Source: Providencia vermicola
Lineage (GTDB): Bacteria > Pseudomonadota > Gammaproteobacteria > Enterobacterales > Enterobacteriaceae
Length of the DNA: 64,000 nt
NCBI RefSeq assembly: GCF_010748935.1
Contig: NZ_CP048797.1
Span: 1-64,000, forward strand
Reading direction: 5' to 3'
The notes under the pieces were generated by a model, which was not told where the DNA came from, did not search any database, and saw only the letters and a list, made by a program, of their open reading frames with translations. Position 1 is the first letter of the stretch. Every line of letters starts with the position of its first letter. Below are positions 23,473-31,767 of the stretch, piece by piece. The position numbers and the translations under genes are program-made.

Positions 23473-24028
23473 GAGTGTGCGTCGGTCAACGCCGATGGTA
23501 AAGATTAAAATCCTGCCGAGTTTCGTAGGGGTTCCCTTCCCGTCGGTGCTACTTATCGTTGCGGGGCTCCTTAATGGCCCTTTGTGGGGCTTTGCCGCAT
23601 TCGTCTTTCATATCGTCATCAAGCGGTACATCTACAGAGAATACCGGAGGTTGCCATATCCGATGCCAACCGGCTCAAGGCCTATGGATGAGTTGAGCGA
23701 GCTCCTTGTAAAGGGGATACCGGAGGAATTTTTCCGGCGGCTTGACGCAGCTTGCAGCTCTGATGCGTCAGTACAAATAACCTGCCCAAAGAAATACCGG
23801 CTGCTCAAAATGTCGTTGAATCGCTATGCCAACCGCGCTGGTTGTTACCCGCAGTTCCGGGAGGGGGATGAAATAGCGATTGAGGTAACAGAGCAGAGAC
23901 CAAGAAAAGCAGGAGCAGGGAAGGGCTTTCCAAGTATTCAAGTTCTGAAAGCGTCAGAGGGTGTTCTGAGTGAACCGGAGCAGCCTATCGAAATTCAGAA
24001 AGATAAGCGCAAGATTATCTTGGATTGA
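23465..24028 (+). CDS. Membrane protein with KRKIILD tail
   Basis: A 187-aa protein with a membrane segment near 27-52 and a large cytoplasmic part. The last residues, IEIQKDKRKIILD, closely match IEVQPGKRKIILD of the 21510 product. ATG at 23465 overlaps the preceding stop. No enzymatic motif. The shared tail implies a common binding partner. Confidence 0.74.
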   Translation: MSESVRRSTPMVKIKILPSFVGVPFPSVLLIVAGLLNGPLWGFAAFVFHIVIKRYIYREYRRLPYPMPTGSRPMDELSELLVKGIPEEFFRRLDAACSSDASVQITCPKKYRLLKMSLNRYANRAGCYPQFREGDEIAIEVTEQRPRKAGAGKGFPSIQVLKASEGVLSEPEQPIEIQKDKRKIILD

Positions 24029-24039
24029 GGTGGGTTGGA

Positions 24040-24609
24040 ATGCGGTCATTTTTATACAGAATATTGCTTCTTTGCTTCGTCATTATCGTCCAGATAGGGC
24101 TAATCGCCATTGATGCGAGCCCGTTGGTTGTTGCTATGTTCCTCTCGCTAACAGCTTTAGTCGCTGGGGTCTGGATGGCGTACCTTCATTCCCGATTTTT
24201 GATGGCGGTGACTCCAGTAGTTATCTCTGTGCTAATGGCGACCCTCGCCATGAAAATGTTTGAGCCGAGACTCTTTGTTTCTGCCAGCGAAAAAGGCTGG
24301 TTCCCTTTGTCATTGTTCGTCTCGATACCGTTTTACTTCTACTTGAGTTACTTGCTTGAGATAGAGGAGAAGAGACGTACATTCCGGGCCAATGTGATTG
24401 GGTTTTTGCGTGGAGTTTCGGAAGAGATCCGTCGTTCAACCAGAGAGCATAGAGATCAAGGTGAGATAAGACACGGTGGAACAGAGCTGGGGAGTATTGA
24501 CGAACTACAAAGGGGCGAGGCCAAAGAGCCAGAAGTCATCAGCTCTACATCGGACCAGAAAGAACAAGGCACTCCCAAGCGAGACAAGAGAAAAATCATT
24601 CTGGACTGA
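24040..24609 (+). CDS. Multi-pass membrane protein with KRKIILD tail
   Basis: A 189-aa protein with three or four membrane segments (about 5-23, 27-48, 50-70, 87-105) and an acidic-basic cytoplasmic C-terminal half ending DKRKIILD. GAGGTGGG precedes the ATG. Third member of the tail-sharing set. Confidence 0.74.
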   Translation: MRSFLYRILLLCFVIIVQIGLIAIDASPLVVAMFLSLTALVAGVWMAYLHSRFLMAVTPVVISVLMATLAMKMFEPRLFVSASEKGWFPLSLFVSIPFYFYLSYLLEIEEKRRTFRANVIGFLRGVSEEIRRSTREHRDQGEIRHGGTELGSIDELQRGEAKEPEVISSTSDQKEQGTPKRDKRKIILD

Positions 24610-24611
24610 AC

Positions 24612-25157
24612 ATGGAACAAATCAGAAAAGGCTTAACCCTCGAATACGCAAAAGAGAAGCGTGAGAAGCTCTTGGCGGAGCTCAAATCAGATGAACACTA
24701 CAGCCAGACTGAAACAGTAGCCTATGGGCACCACGACCCGCTCAGCGTTCCTGTGGCAGCCTGCGATAGTTGTCATGGCCGGGCGCAAATGCAGAAGGTT
24801 ATAGGTCCTCCTGTGCGCTGGAATATGGTCTGCCTGGGTTGTGGGAAGGCGATCCAACAAATCCAGAAACGACCGTGGCAAGCAGCAATGGCGTGGAACC
24901 AAATTAACTTGGGAACACAGGACTACAGACAACTGCCCCTCTTTGGACTTGGGAGTCTGTCTCCTGAATCAGCAAGACAGAGAATGGTGGGAATACGCAG
25001 GAACCTGGAGCTGAGAAAGAGCCTCGCCGGTATCGAGAGGACGATAGCCCACAAGGAAGGTCAACGCCCACCAGGGAAAGAGTACCAGCAACGACTGGAA
25101 GCATATCTGCAATGGGCCATGCTGGCGCTGAGGTTGCTCAAAGTCAAAGCAAGTTAG
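24612..25157 (+). CDS. Lar-like zinc-ribbon protein
   Basis: A 181-aa protein. Residues 51-100 (CDSCHGRAQ, VCLGCGKA, AMAWNQIN) follow the CxxC...CxxC...WN pattern of restriction-alleviation protein Lar and related phage zinc ribbons. A helical C-terminus follows. It is the last gene before a terminator, two bases after the tail-bearing membrane protein. An anti-restriction role is possible but unproven. Confidence 0.68.
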   Translation: MEQIRKGLTLEYAKEKREKLLAELKSDEHYSQTETVAYGHHDPLSVPVAACDSCHGRAQMQKVIGPPVRWNMVCLGCGKAIQQIQKRPWQAAMAWNQINLGTQDYRQLPLFGLGSLSPESARQRMVGIRRNLELRKSLAGIERTIAHKEGQRPPGKEYQQRLEAYLQWAMLALRLLKVKAS

Positions 25158-25176
25158 TGGTGAGAAGGAAGAGAGA

Positions 25177-25206
25177 ACCCGGTACTGTAAAGCGCCGGGT
25201 TTTTTA
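25177..25206 (+). terminator. Rho-independent terminator
   Basis: AACCCGG...CCGGGTT stem with a T run, closing the 19.3-25.2 kb operon(s). Confidence 0.8.
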
Positions 25207-25217
25207 TGCCGCCCTGT

Positions 25218-25249
25218 TTACAGTATCAAAAAGTGATGCTATAAAGTGA
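25218..25249 (+). promoter_or_regulatory. Symmetric promoter/operator
   Basis: TTTACA, spacer GTATCAAAAAGTGATGC (17 bp), then TATAAA. It reads into the ParB-like gene at 25274. Confidence 0.7.
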
Positions 25250-25273
25250 GCAAGTCACAAGGAGAACCAACGA

Positions 25274-26212
25274 ATGGCTGTTATCAACTCACTCCGCGCT
25301 CTCAAAGGCGTAACCGCCCCCGAAGAACTGAAAAAAGGGGATGGATTCACTATCTCTCCTCAGCTTCTGCTGGAGGAAGAAGGGTTTAACACCCGTGGCG
25401 CTTTCTGCGAGGACTACTACGAGCGCCCGGACATCAAAGCTGGTATTCGAGTGCTGGCCGATGCTTACAAGCGTGGCGACTATGTTCCGCCGATCATCGT
25501 CAAAGTTATCGACGGAAAGGTGTATGTCCGTGAAGGTCATCGCCGTCGCCGCGCCATCCTGCTTGCTATAGAGGAAGGTGCCGACATCCAGTTCGTGCAG
25601 GTCGTAGAGCACAAGGGCGATGAAGCCGAACAGAGCCTTCTGATCGCCACCAGCAACGATGGGCTCCCTCTTTCTCCACTTGAGCGAGCCGTGATCTACG
25701 CTCGGCTTGCAAACTGGGGGTGGAGCGACCAGATGATTGCCCAACGTGTTGGCCGCTCGGCTGAGCACGTTCGTATCGCCCGTGCCCTTTTGGAGATGCC
25801 TCTGGAACTGAAACGGATGATTCAGGAAGGCTCTGTGGCTGCCACCTACGCTCAGGAGCTCTACAACGAGCACGGCACCAACGCTGTTGAGATCCTGAAA
25901 AAGGCGCAGGAAGAACAGGCCAGTGGCAATGACGGCAAGAAGGCCCCGAAAAAACTGACCAAAAAGTCTGTCGAGAAAGGTCCCCGCCTGGGCAAAAAGG
26001 TGGTTGAAGCCATGCACCGAGGCGTGAGCTCTATTACCAGTCGTCTGGACAACATCAAGCCGAACGATGACGGTGAAACGTTCACCCTTACCCTGAGCCG
26101 GGAAGATGTTGATGCGTTTCAGGAGCTGAAAGCCAAGCTGGCGGAGCTGGAGCCCAAAACTGACGAGTCCAATGAAGACCAGCAAGAGCTGGATTTGGCG
26201 GGTAATCAGTAA
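25274..26212 (+). CDS. ParB/RepB-family nuclease-domain protein
   Basis: A 312-aa protein. The N-terminal ParB domain has REGHRRRRA (86-93) in place of the usual GERRxRA; the following HTH contains RVGRSAEHVRIARALLEMP. The C-terminal part is lysine-rich and acidic. No ParA gene is adjacent, so it is probably a regulator or accessory ParB rather than the partition protein. The altered motif may change CTP handling. It heads a run of genes to the methyltransferase at 27244. Confidence 0.84.
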   Translation: MAVINSLRALKGVTAPEELKKGDGFTISPQLLLEEEGFNTRGAFCEDYYERPDIKAGIRVLADAYKRGDYVPPIIVKVIDGKVYVREGHRRRRAILLAIEEGADIQFVQVVEHKGDEAEQSLLIATSNDGLPLSPLERAVIYARLANWGWSDQMIAQRVGRSAEHVRIARALLEMPLELKRMIQEGSVAATYAQELYNEHGTNAVEILKKAQEEQASGNDGKKAPKKLTKKSVEKGPRLGKKVVEAMHRGVSSITSRLDNIKPNDDGETFTLTLSREDVDAFQELKAKLAELEPKTDESNEDQQELDLAGNQ

Positions 26213-26409
26213 TGGGGCGCTGTACTGTTGAGGATGCCATCCAGTTGCTGGAAGGGGGAACCATTGTTGCGGTCGTACCGGCGTCATCCGGACCAGATAC
26301 GCTGGTGGTTTCCTCTATCAGGCTTGAATCCGGACTGACAGTACAGTTTTCCCCTCCAGCGGCAGCCAGTGTCAGTGTTCAGCTCGCGGAGCTCGATGAT
26401 GAACAGTGA
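26212..26409 (+). CDS. Small unknown protein
   Basis: A 65-aa protein whose ATG overlaps the ParB-like stop. It looks beta-rich (TIVAVVPASS, LTVQFSPP). No family recognised. Confidence 0.62.
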   Translation: MGRCTVEDAIQLLEGGTIVAVVPASSGPDTLVVSSIRLESGLTVQFSPPAAASVSVQLAELDDEQ

Positions 26410-26647
26410 CAAGAAATCGTCTGAACTAGCCAGACTGAGGCGTCAGCATCAGCTAGTTTGCTCTGTCATCGCAGCCTTGCTCATCTGTGCAGGTATATAT
26501 GGGACCGTTGCACGTTTGGGCTTCATCCTGATGGCGCCATTGTTTGTTATCGCCTTAGGTGTGTTAGTCGATGCGTTCCTGCCAAGGGTAAGTTGGTTCT
26601 TCTGTGTGCGGGACGTGAGAGACATATTTGGGTGGAGAAAACGATAG
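26396..26647 (+). CDS. Small membrane protein containing an iteron
   Basis: An 83-aa protein with two hydrophobic segments (about 20-38 and 41-60). It overlaps both neighbours by a few bases. Its codons for GIYGTVAR spell a RepA iteron (26497-26515). Start ATG at 26396 or 26399, with GGAG just upstream. Confidence 0.64.
   Translation: MMNSDKKSSELARLRRQHQLVCSVIAALLICAGIYGTVARLGFILMAPLFVIALGVLVDAFLPRVSWFFCVRDVRDIFGWRKR
26497..26515 (+). repeat. RepA iteron inside a coding sequence
   Basis: ATATGGGACCGTTGCACGT matches the oriV iteron (ATATGGGAACGTTGCACGT at 1731) at 18 of 19 positions and has the same orientation, 24.5 kb from the origin. Confidence 0.75.
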
Positions 26648-26889
26648 TGGCGAAGTTGAAGGTTTATGGCGGGATCACTTATGGGGCCGAGGGGCAGTTC
26701 AGAACTGTCGTTGCGGCCACAAGTAAGAGCAAGGCTGCTTCAATTCTGAATATCACGATTTACCAGATGAATAGCTGGTGGACGGAGACTTTTAACAAGT
26801 ACGAGGTCGAGGCGGCGATGTCTGAGCCGGGGGCTATTTTTTCAAAGCCTCTCGATGGCAGAGACCCATTTGTAAAGCAGGAAGGATAA
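26647..26889 (+). CDS. Small unknown protein
   Basis: An 80-aa protein with GTG start overlapping the preceding TAG. The pattern KLKVYGGITYG...RTVVAATSKSKAASIL...EPGAIF recalls a family of small phage and plasmid proteins without known function. No membrane segment. Confidence 0.64.
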   Translation: MAKLKVYGGITYGAEGQFRTVVAATSKSKAASILNITIYQMNSWWTETFNKYEVEAAMSEPGAIFSKPLDGRDPFVKQEG

Positions 26890-26891
26890 TT

Positions 26892-27254
26892 GTGAGAAGT
26901 GTTTTTGTATGGTTGAAGGCCGGGGCAATACTGGCTTTCCTATTCTTCGGTATTGCTGGTGCTGTCAACCGGGTCTATTGGGTTAACAGCCAAGGTTTGA
27001 GCCAGGGGTCGATGTCATCCACATTGGTTAAAGAAAAGTTTGGCCTAGACCTTGGTGCAATGTGCCGTTATGACAAACCCCAGCATGTCGAGTTCAAAGT
27101 CCTTCCTGATCAGACAATCCAGTTCCGCTGCTCATGGTTTGAAGGTGGCGGATTAACCTGGTGGCCTTTCTACACCGAGCATGATGTAAAGAGCGCCGAG
27201 GCGACCTCTGTGCTCAATGACATATTCCAGGGTACGGAGGGGCATGATGAGTAG
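26892..27254 (+). CDS. Membrane-anchored protein, unknown
   Basis: A 120-aa protein with a GTG start, one hydrophobic anchor near 7-25 and a periplasmic-looking remainder with two cysteines. It overlaps the methyltransferase gene by about 10 bp. No family recognised. Confidence 0.68.
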   Translation: MRSVFVWLKAGAILAFLFFGIAGAVNRVYWVNSQGLSQGSMSSTLVKEKFGLDLGAMCRYDKPQHVEFKVLPDQTIQFRCSWFEGGGLTWWPFYTEHDVKSAEATSVLNDIFQGTEGHDE

Positions 27255-28491
27255 CCAGCTAGAACTCTTTCATGTCCAAGAGGCGTATGCCAAGGCCGAT
27301 AAGCCGTTATCGAATGAGGAGCTCTACGATTCGGTGGCAGAGCTCGCTGGAATCCCGAAAAGCGCTCTGAATGAACAAAGTGAAATTGGCAAGGCAAAGG
27401 TCAAGCGGAGCAAGCTGAAAAGACAGATACGCTGGTATCAGCAAACCCTCAAGTCGATGAACCTTCTCCAGAAGGTGGACGGCGAGCGGGGTGTCTGGGA
27501 GCTCTCAAGCAAAACCAAGAAGGGCCTGCATGAAGCGCTAGGTGGCGTTCGACTGGTCGCTTATTCAACAAATCTTGGGCTGGCGGTGTGGTCAAACAAC
27601 AAGAGCTTTTTCTCTGACCTCGATGAGCCGGTGCATCTGTGTGTGACATCTCCGCCGTTCCCGCTCCGTATACAGCGTGGCTATGGAAACGTTGATGAAG
27701 CCAAATGGGTGGATTTCATTACTCAGGCACTCGAACCGATAGTCAAGAACCTGGTGCCAGGAGGAAGCGTTGTCCTGAATGTCAGCAATGACATATTCGA
27801 GGCCAAGAGCCCCTCCAGATCTCTCTACGTTGAGCGAATGGTGCTGGCGCTCCATGATCGGCTTGGGCTCTCTCTCATGGATAGATGGCCGTGGATCAAC
27901 CTGTCAAAACCACCAAGTCCGACCCACTGGGCTTGTGTGAACCGTTACCAGTTGTGTGCCGGGTGGGAGCCTGTTTATTGGTTCACCAACGACCCTGACA
28001 GGGTGCGTTCTGACAACAGAAGGGTCCTGATCCCTCATACAGAGAAACATCAGAAGCTGATGGCCCAAGGCGGTGATAACAGAGTGGTCAGTTATGGTGA
28101 CGGGGCATATCGACTGAGAGGGAACGCATTCTCTAACGTCACGGAAGGACGGATACCGAAAAACGTTATCCAGCGCGGCCACCGTTGTGCGGATACTCTG
28201 GAGCTTCGGAGAATCGCTAGAGAACTGGGGTTGCCACCGCACCCGGCAATGTTCCCAACAGACATACCTGAAATGGCTATCCGCTTTCTGACGGAAGAGG
28301 GCGACCTTGTTGTTGATCCGTTCAGTGGGTCGAATAAGAGCGGGTTGGCCGCAGAAAGGAATAACCGGCGCTGGATCGCCTGTGACATCATTCTTGAGTA
28401 CATTCGCACCCAGGCGGAAATGTTCACCGGCTTTGATGGATTTTGGATGAACCCGGCCATAGCAGCAGTGGGCGGGGGAGCGTTGAATTAA
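27244..28491 (+). CDS. Beta-class DNA (N4-cytosine or N6-adenine) methyltransferase
   Basis: A 415-aa protein. Residues 1-100 are a helical extension. The catalytic motif IV is TSPPF (135-139) and the AdoMet-binding motif I, VVDPFSGSNKSG, comes later near 360, the order of beta-class DNA methyltransferases. SPPF is commoner in N4-cytosine enzymes. No restriction partner is nearby, so it may serve to evade host restriction. Start ATG at 27244 or 27247. Confidence 0.87.
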   Translation: MMSSQLELFHVQEAYAKADKPLSNEELYDSVAELAGIPKSALNEQSEIGKAKVKRSKLKRQIRWYQQTLKSMNLLQKVDGERGVWELSSKTKKGLHEALGGVRLVAYSTNLGLAVWSNNKSFFSDLDEPVHLCVTSPPFPLRIQRGYGNVDEAKWVDFITQALEPIVKNLVPGGSVVLNVSNDIFEAKSPSRSLYVERMVLALHDRLGLSLMDRWPWINLSKPPSPTHWACVNRYQLCAGWEPVYWFTNDPDRVRSDNRRVLIPHTEKHQKLMAQGGDNRVVSYGDGAYRLRGNAFSNVTEGRIPKNVIQRGHRCADTLELRRIARELGLPPHPAMFPTDIPEMAIRFLTEEGDLVVDPFSGSNKSGLAAERNNRRWIACDIILEYIRTQAEMFTGFDGFWMNPAIAAVGGGALN

Positions 28492-28498
28492 GAGAACA

Positions 28499-28954
28499 AT
28501 GCCCATGAATTTAAGTATTATCGCAAGAGTCTTGCGCCAATTGGCAATTATTTTTGTCCTCTCCGTGCTTCTTGTGGCCGGATATATCTACTATGCCGGT
28601 AAACAACATCAGCAGGCAGCAATCAACTTTTGGGGTGAGCAATACCAGCCTGATGCCATCTCGACGCAAATTGATTGGGGGTTTATCGGTAATTGGGTTA
28701 TTCCTCGCGGGGGGCCAATTATTTCTCCGGGCATTGCTGGAGTGTGTCCCAATACACCACTTCCCGTTGTGCCTCTTAAAACTGGTCCTGATGGCCGGGG
28801 TTATGTTCTCTGTGGCATTGGAAGTGAGGCTGTCGCTACCAGCTTTGATGTCAATGACATCCAGGATGAAGAGATACGAAACACATTAAAAACGATGTTT
28901 GAGGAAGAATTTGAAAAAACTGTTAAGGGGGATAAATGGACACTCAAGAACTGA
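28499..28954 (+). CDS. Membrane-anchored periplasmic protein, unknown
   Basis: A 151-aa protein with a membrane anchor near 14-33 and a soluble part holding two cysteines (GVCPNTPLP, YVLCGIG). ATG at 28499 or 28505. It overlaps the following gene by 19 bp. No family recognised. Confidence 0.68.
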   Translation: MPMNLSIIARVLRQLAIIFVLSVLLVAGYIYYAGKQHQQAAINFWGEQYQPDAISTQIDWGFIGNWVIPRGGPIISPGIAGVCPNTPLPVVPLKTGPDGRGYVLCGIGSEAVATSFDVNDIQDEEIRNTLKTMFEEEFEKTVKGDKWTLKN

Positions 28955-29247
28955 ACCACATGATAGCTGAGGCCTACAGCCGGGATTTGCAAAAGCCTGA
29001 GCTGGTATCGTTCAAAGAGGTGAGTCGCTGGGGGCGTAAGTACGGTTTCCCCGTCGTATGCACTCTGGCCGATGAAAGTGAAGAAAAGCAGATTCACTGG
29101 GCTGCCAGTTTGCTCATTCAAGTAGCCGGTACTTGGCCGCGAGAAGATATGCCGGAATTGCTCACACCGGAACGGGGCTCCGCGCTGTTCAACGATGCGA
29201 TGCAGTTATTGGCGAATGGGCTTGGAGCAGCAAATCAATTGCGCTGA
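28936..29247 (+). CDS. Unknown 103-aa protein
   Basis: A soluble helical protein starting inside the 3' end of the previous gene. No recognised motif. A terminator follows. Confidence 0.66.
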   Translation: MDTQELNHMIAEAYSRDLQKPELVSFKEVSRWGRKYGFPVVCTLADESEEKQIHWAASLLIQVAGTWPREDMPELLTPERGSALFNDAMQLLANGLGAANQLR

Positions 29248-29269
29248 CAGCACAAACCTTGTCAATAAG

Positions 29270-29291
29270 CGGCCTTCATGGCCGTTTTTTT
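29270..29291 (+). terminator. Rho-independent terminator
   Basis: CGGCC-TTCAT-GGCCG stem followed by seven T, just before the partition promoter. Confidence 0.82.
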
Positions 29292-29326
29292 GTTTAAAGT
29301 TTGTTTTAACAGAACCATAATTAGAT

Positions 29327-29357
29327 ATTGCAGTATCATTTTATGATCGCTACAATC
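29327..29357 (+). promoter_or_regulatory. Symmetric promoter/operator of parA
   Basis: TTGCAG-like -35, a spacer with the perfect palindrome ATCATTTTATGAT, and TACAAT as -10. An 18-bp palindrome overlaps the end of the -10. The combination suggests autoregulation of the partition operon. Confidence 0.65.
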
Positions 29358-29373
29358 TTTCACATGTGAAAGT
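29356..29373. promoter_or_regulatory. 18-bp palindrome, copy 7 (17/18), parA leader
   Basis: TCTTTCACATGTGAAAGT overlaps the parA -10 region. It is a candidate ParB operator or parS. Confidence 0.7.
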
Positions 29374-29420
29374 TTGGGGGTGGTCTTGATCACCTGCGAG
29401 AAACCAAAATAGAGGTGGGT

Positions 29421-30206
29421 ATGGCAAAAGTAATCAGCTTCGCCAACCAGAAAGGCGGAGTGGGTAAGAGTACCCTCTGTATCCAGCAGGCCTTTTATCT
29501 GGCGTTACAGAAGAAAAAGAAAGTGCTGGTCTTGGATATGGATGGTCAGGGGAACACGTCCTCTCGACTGGCCCCCAGACGAGAGCTTGAGGATGGTGAC
29601 TACGAGCCCATCCTCACTGGAACCAAAACCGCAGAGCTGTTCGCTTACGAGCTGGACGGCATTGAGGTCATGCACTGCCCTTGCGGTGCAGACCTCATTC
29701 ATACGCCGAAGAATGACCCGGATCTGTTTGAGATGGAGGCTGTGCCTCTTGACCAAGCCATGAATCCGGCTCGCCATTTGGCTGAGCTGTTTGAGAACTA
29801 CGACTACGTGCTGATTGATTGTCCGCCTAGCCTCGGCAGAAAGCTGGTGGCAGCGTTGGTGATGTCTACCCATGTGGCATGTCCGGTAAAGCTCTCTGGC
29901 TTCGCTGTGGACGGCGTAGAAGGTCTCCTGAACACGATTATTGGTGTGCGCGAGGCATACAACCAAAATTTGGAGATCCTGGGCATCGTGATCAACGACA
30001 TGGACCGCTCTGTCAATCACGACAAAGCCCTCAAGTCGCTGGAGAACACAGTTCCGGATCTGCTGTTTGAGAACAAAATTATGCACCGGCCTCCGCTCGA
30101 TACGGCGACGACTGATGGCATCCCTGTCTGGGAGCTTCGCTATGGACATGTCGCGGCCAAAGAGGTTGAGGCGGTGTTGGAAGAACTATTAGAGAAGGTG
30201 GGCTAA
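29421..30206 (+). CDS. parA: ParA partition ATPase
   Basis: A 261-aa Walker-type ParA. The deviant Walker A is KGGVGKST (11-18), followed by VLVLDMDGQGN and YVLIDCPPSL. The short N-terminus without an HTH puts it with type Ib-like or SopA-less ParAs. ATG at 29421 was chosen for AGAGGTG just upstream. It lies 3 bases from parB. With parB it segregates the low-copy plasmid. Confidence 0.94.
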   Translation: MAKVISFANQKGGVGKSTLCIQQAFYLALQKKKKVLVLDMDGQGNTSSRLAPRRELEDGDYEPILTGTKTAELFAYELDGIEVMHCPCGADLIHTPKNDPDLFEMEAVPLDQAMNPARHLAELFENYDYVLIDCPPSLGRKLVAALVMSTHVACPVKLSGFAVDGVEGLLNTIIGVREAYNQNLEILGIVINDMDRSVNHDKALKSLENTVPDLLFENKIMHRPPLDTATTDGIPVWELRYGHVAAKEVEAVLEELLEKVG

Positions 30207-30209
30207 GCG

Positions 30210-31391
30210 ATGGCATTGAACAATTTAAAAGGCCTGTCCGAACTTGCTAAAGCCGCCAAAGGCAAGAAAGGCAAAGAGGTTCTTACCGTACCTGTTGACG
30301 ACGTTGTATCCAAGGTCCAGGTTCGTAAGCGCTTCCGTAACATTGAAGAGCTGGCGGCAACCTTGCTGACCGAAGGGCAGCAATCTCCGATCATCGTGTT
30401 CCCGAAGAATGAAGAAGGCAAGTTCGTCATCCAAAAAGGGGAGCGGCGTTGGAGAGCGTGTAAACACGCTGGTATCGAGACCATTGACCTGGTGGTGAAT
30501 GATAAGGTCCAGAACAATTTGGACGAGACTGCTGGTGAGCTGATCGAAAACATCCAGCGGGATGACTTGACTCCGGTAGAGATTGCCGAGGCGTTAAACC
30601 TGTTTATTGAAGAAGGTTGGAAGCAAAAGGATATTGCTGATCGGCTCGGTAAGAATATCACTTTCGTATCTACGCATCTGTCGTTGCTCAAGCTACCTGA
30701 CTGTGTGCGTGAGTTATACGATAATGAAGTATGTTCTGATACAGAGACCTTGAATAACCTTCGTCTCTTGTTCGATCTGAATGAAGAAAGATGTCGCGCC
30801 GTCTGCGCGGTGGCTATGTCTGACGGGATTACTCGTAAACAAAGCCGTGAGCTGCTGAATGATGCCAAACGTATCAAAGACGAAATGGAAAAAGGCCCAC
30901 TGACTGGCTCCCACCAGAATGATGAGCTTGGCGCTGGCAACACCGACGAGCAATCCCTCAACTCGGGTGGGGATGGTACGTCGGAACAAACCGGGAATGA
31001 CGACCTGAACCTTGCCCAGGAGGAACTGGAAGGGGGTAAAAATTCCAATGGTCAGGACGATGATGACGAAGACCCTTTGCGTGATGAAGAGGGTGAGCAC
31101 AAAGATCCTGTCAAGCAGCCAGATAACAGCGGCAAGGACAAAGATGAAGAAGGCGGTGATGCTCTTCCTCCTCTGCCGAAGGACAAGGAATGGAAGAACG
31201 TCCGGGCTGACAGTTTGATTTTTGCTGTCAACGTTAACCTGGATGGCGAGACCAAACGTGGAGTCATCATGACCGACCGTGTTGCTCTGGTTCCGTCTAC
31301 TGTCTGGGTTAAAACGCTCGATGGCGAAGGCAAGGAAAAGCATGTTCATGTGCCTGTGTCAGACATTGAACTCCTGAGTGTCGAAGGCTAA
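30210..31391 (+). CDS. parB: ParB partition protein, KorB-like
   Basis: A 393-aa ParB. The GERRWRA box is at 77-83, then an HTH (WKQKDIADRLGKNITFVSTHLSLLKLP). A long acidic, disordered linker (about 240-320) leads to a C-terminal beta domain (about 330-390, LIFAVNVNLD...ELLSVEG), the layout of KorB of IncP plasmids, which both partitions plasmids and represses many promoters. This raises the possibility that ParB here also acts at the dispersed palindromes. Confidence 0.93.
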   Translation: MALNNLKGLSELAKAAKGKKGKEVLTVPVDDVVSKVQVRKRFRNIEELAATLLTEGQQSPIIVFPKNEEGKFVIQKGERRWRACKHAGIETIDLVVNDKVQNNLDETAGELIENIQRDDLTPVEIAEALNLFIEEGWKQKDIADRLGKNITFVSTHLSLLKLPDCVRELYDNEVCSDTETLNNLRLLFDLNEERCRAVCAVAMSDGITRKQSRELLNDAKRIKDEMEKGPLTGSHQNDELGAGNTDEQSLNSGGDGTSEQTGNDDLNLAQEELEGGKNSNGQDDDDEDPLRDEEGEHKDPVKQPDNSGKDKDEEGGDALPPLPKDKEWKNVRADSLIFAVNVNLDGETKRGVIMTDRVALVPSTVWVKTLDGEGKEKHVHVPVSDIELLSVEG

Positions 31392-31439
31392 TAAAGGAGG
31401 CCCAGCCAAAGAGGTTGGGCCTGTCAAGAACAGGTGAAT

Positions 31440-31712
31440 ATGAAGATCTCACAGGACATGAAAAGAAAATTTGCTTTGGTGAATGCCCTGTCTAAAACGG
31501 AGAAGCCAAGTCTCCAAGACCTTCACAAGGCAACAAATATTCCTGAATCAACGATCAAGAGACAGTTGTCTGCCCTGCGTGATGAGTTCGGAATGAATAT
31601 CTTGTTCGTCAGGGAGTCTACCGGCGAACGAGGTGCCACCGGCTACTACATGCTGACAGACTGGGGGATCTTAGACAGGTCTTCGTTCTTGAACCGGTAC
31701 GGAAAACTGTAA
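31440..31712 (+). CDS. Winged-helix protein of the partition locus (053-like)
   Basis: A 90-aa protein with an HTH (SLQDLHKATNIPESTIKRQLSALRDEF, split here) and a short wing. It lies 48 bp after parB and before a terminator. From memory, a small gene beside parAB (called 053) is needed for IncC stability; this gene fits that position. GTG 31434 is an alternative start. Confidence 0.78.
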   Translation: MKISQDMKRKFALVNALSKTEKPSLQDLHKATNIPESTIKRQLSALRDEFGMNILFVRESTGERGATGYYMLTDWGILDRSSFLNRYGKL

Positions 31713-31740
31713 GGTGCCATAGAGCAGCGCATTGAATGCA

Positions 31741-31767
31741 AAACCCGCCAATCGGCGGGTTTTTTTA
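31741..31767. terminator. Bidirectional terminator
   Basis: AAACCCGCC-AATC-GGCGGGTTT hairpin with a T run, between the converging partition operon and the minus-strand gene ending at 31765. Confidence 0.85.

Noticed and set aside
25289..26287. Long minus-strand frame (332 codons)
   Set aside because: It lies antisense to the ParB-like gene, which has clear domains and a ribosome site; the antisense product has no recognisable pattern.
29505..30149. Minus-strand frame opposite parA
   Set aside because: Shadow of parA; no ribosome site or motif.
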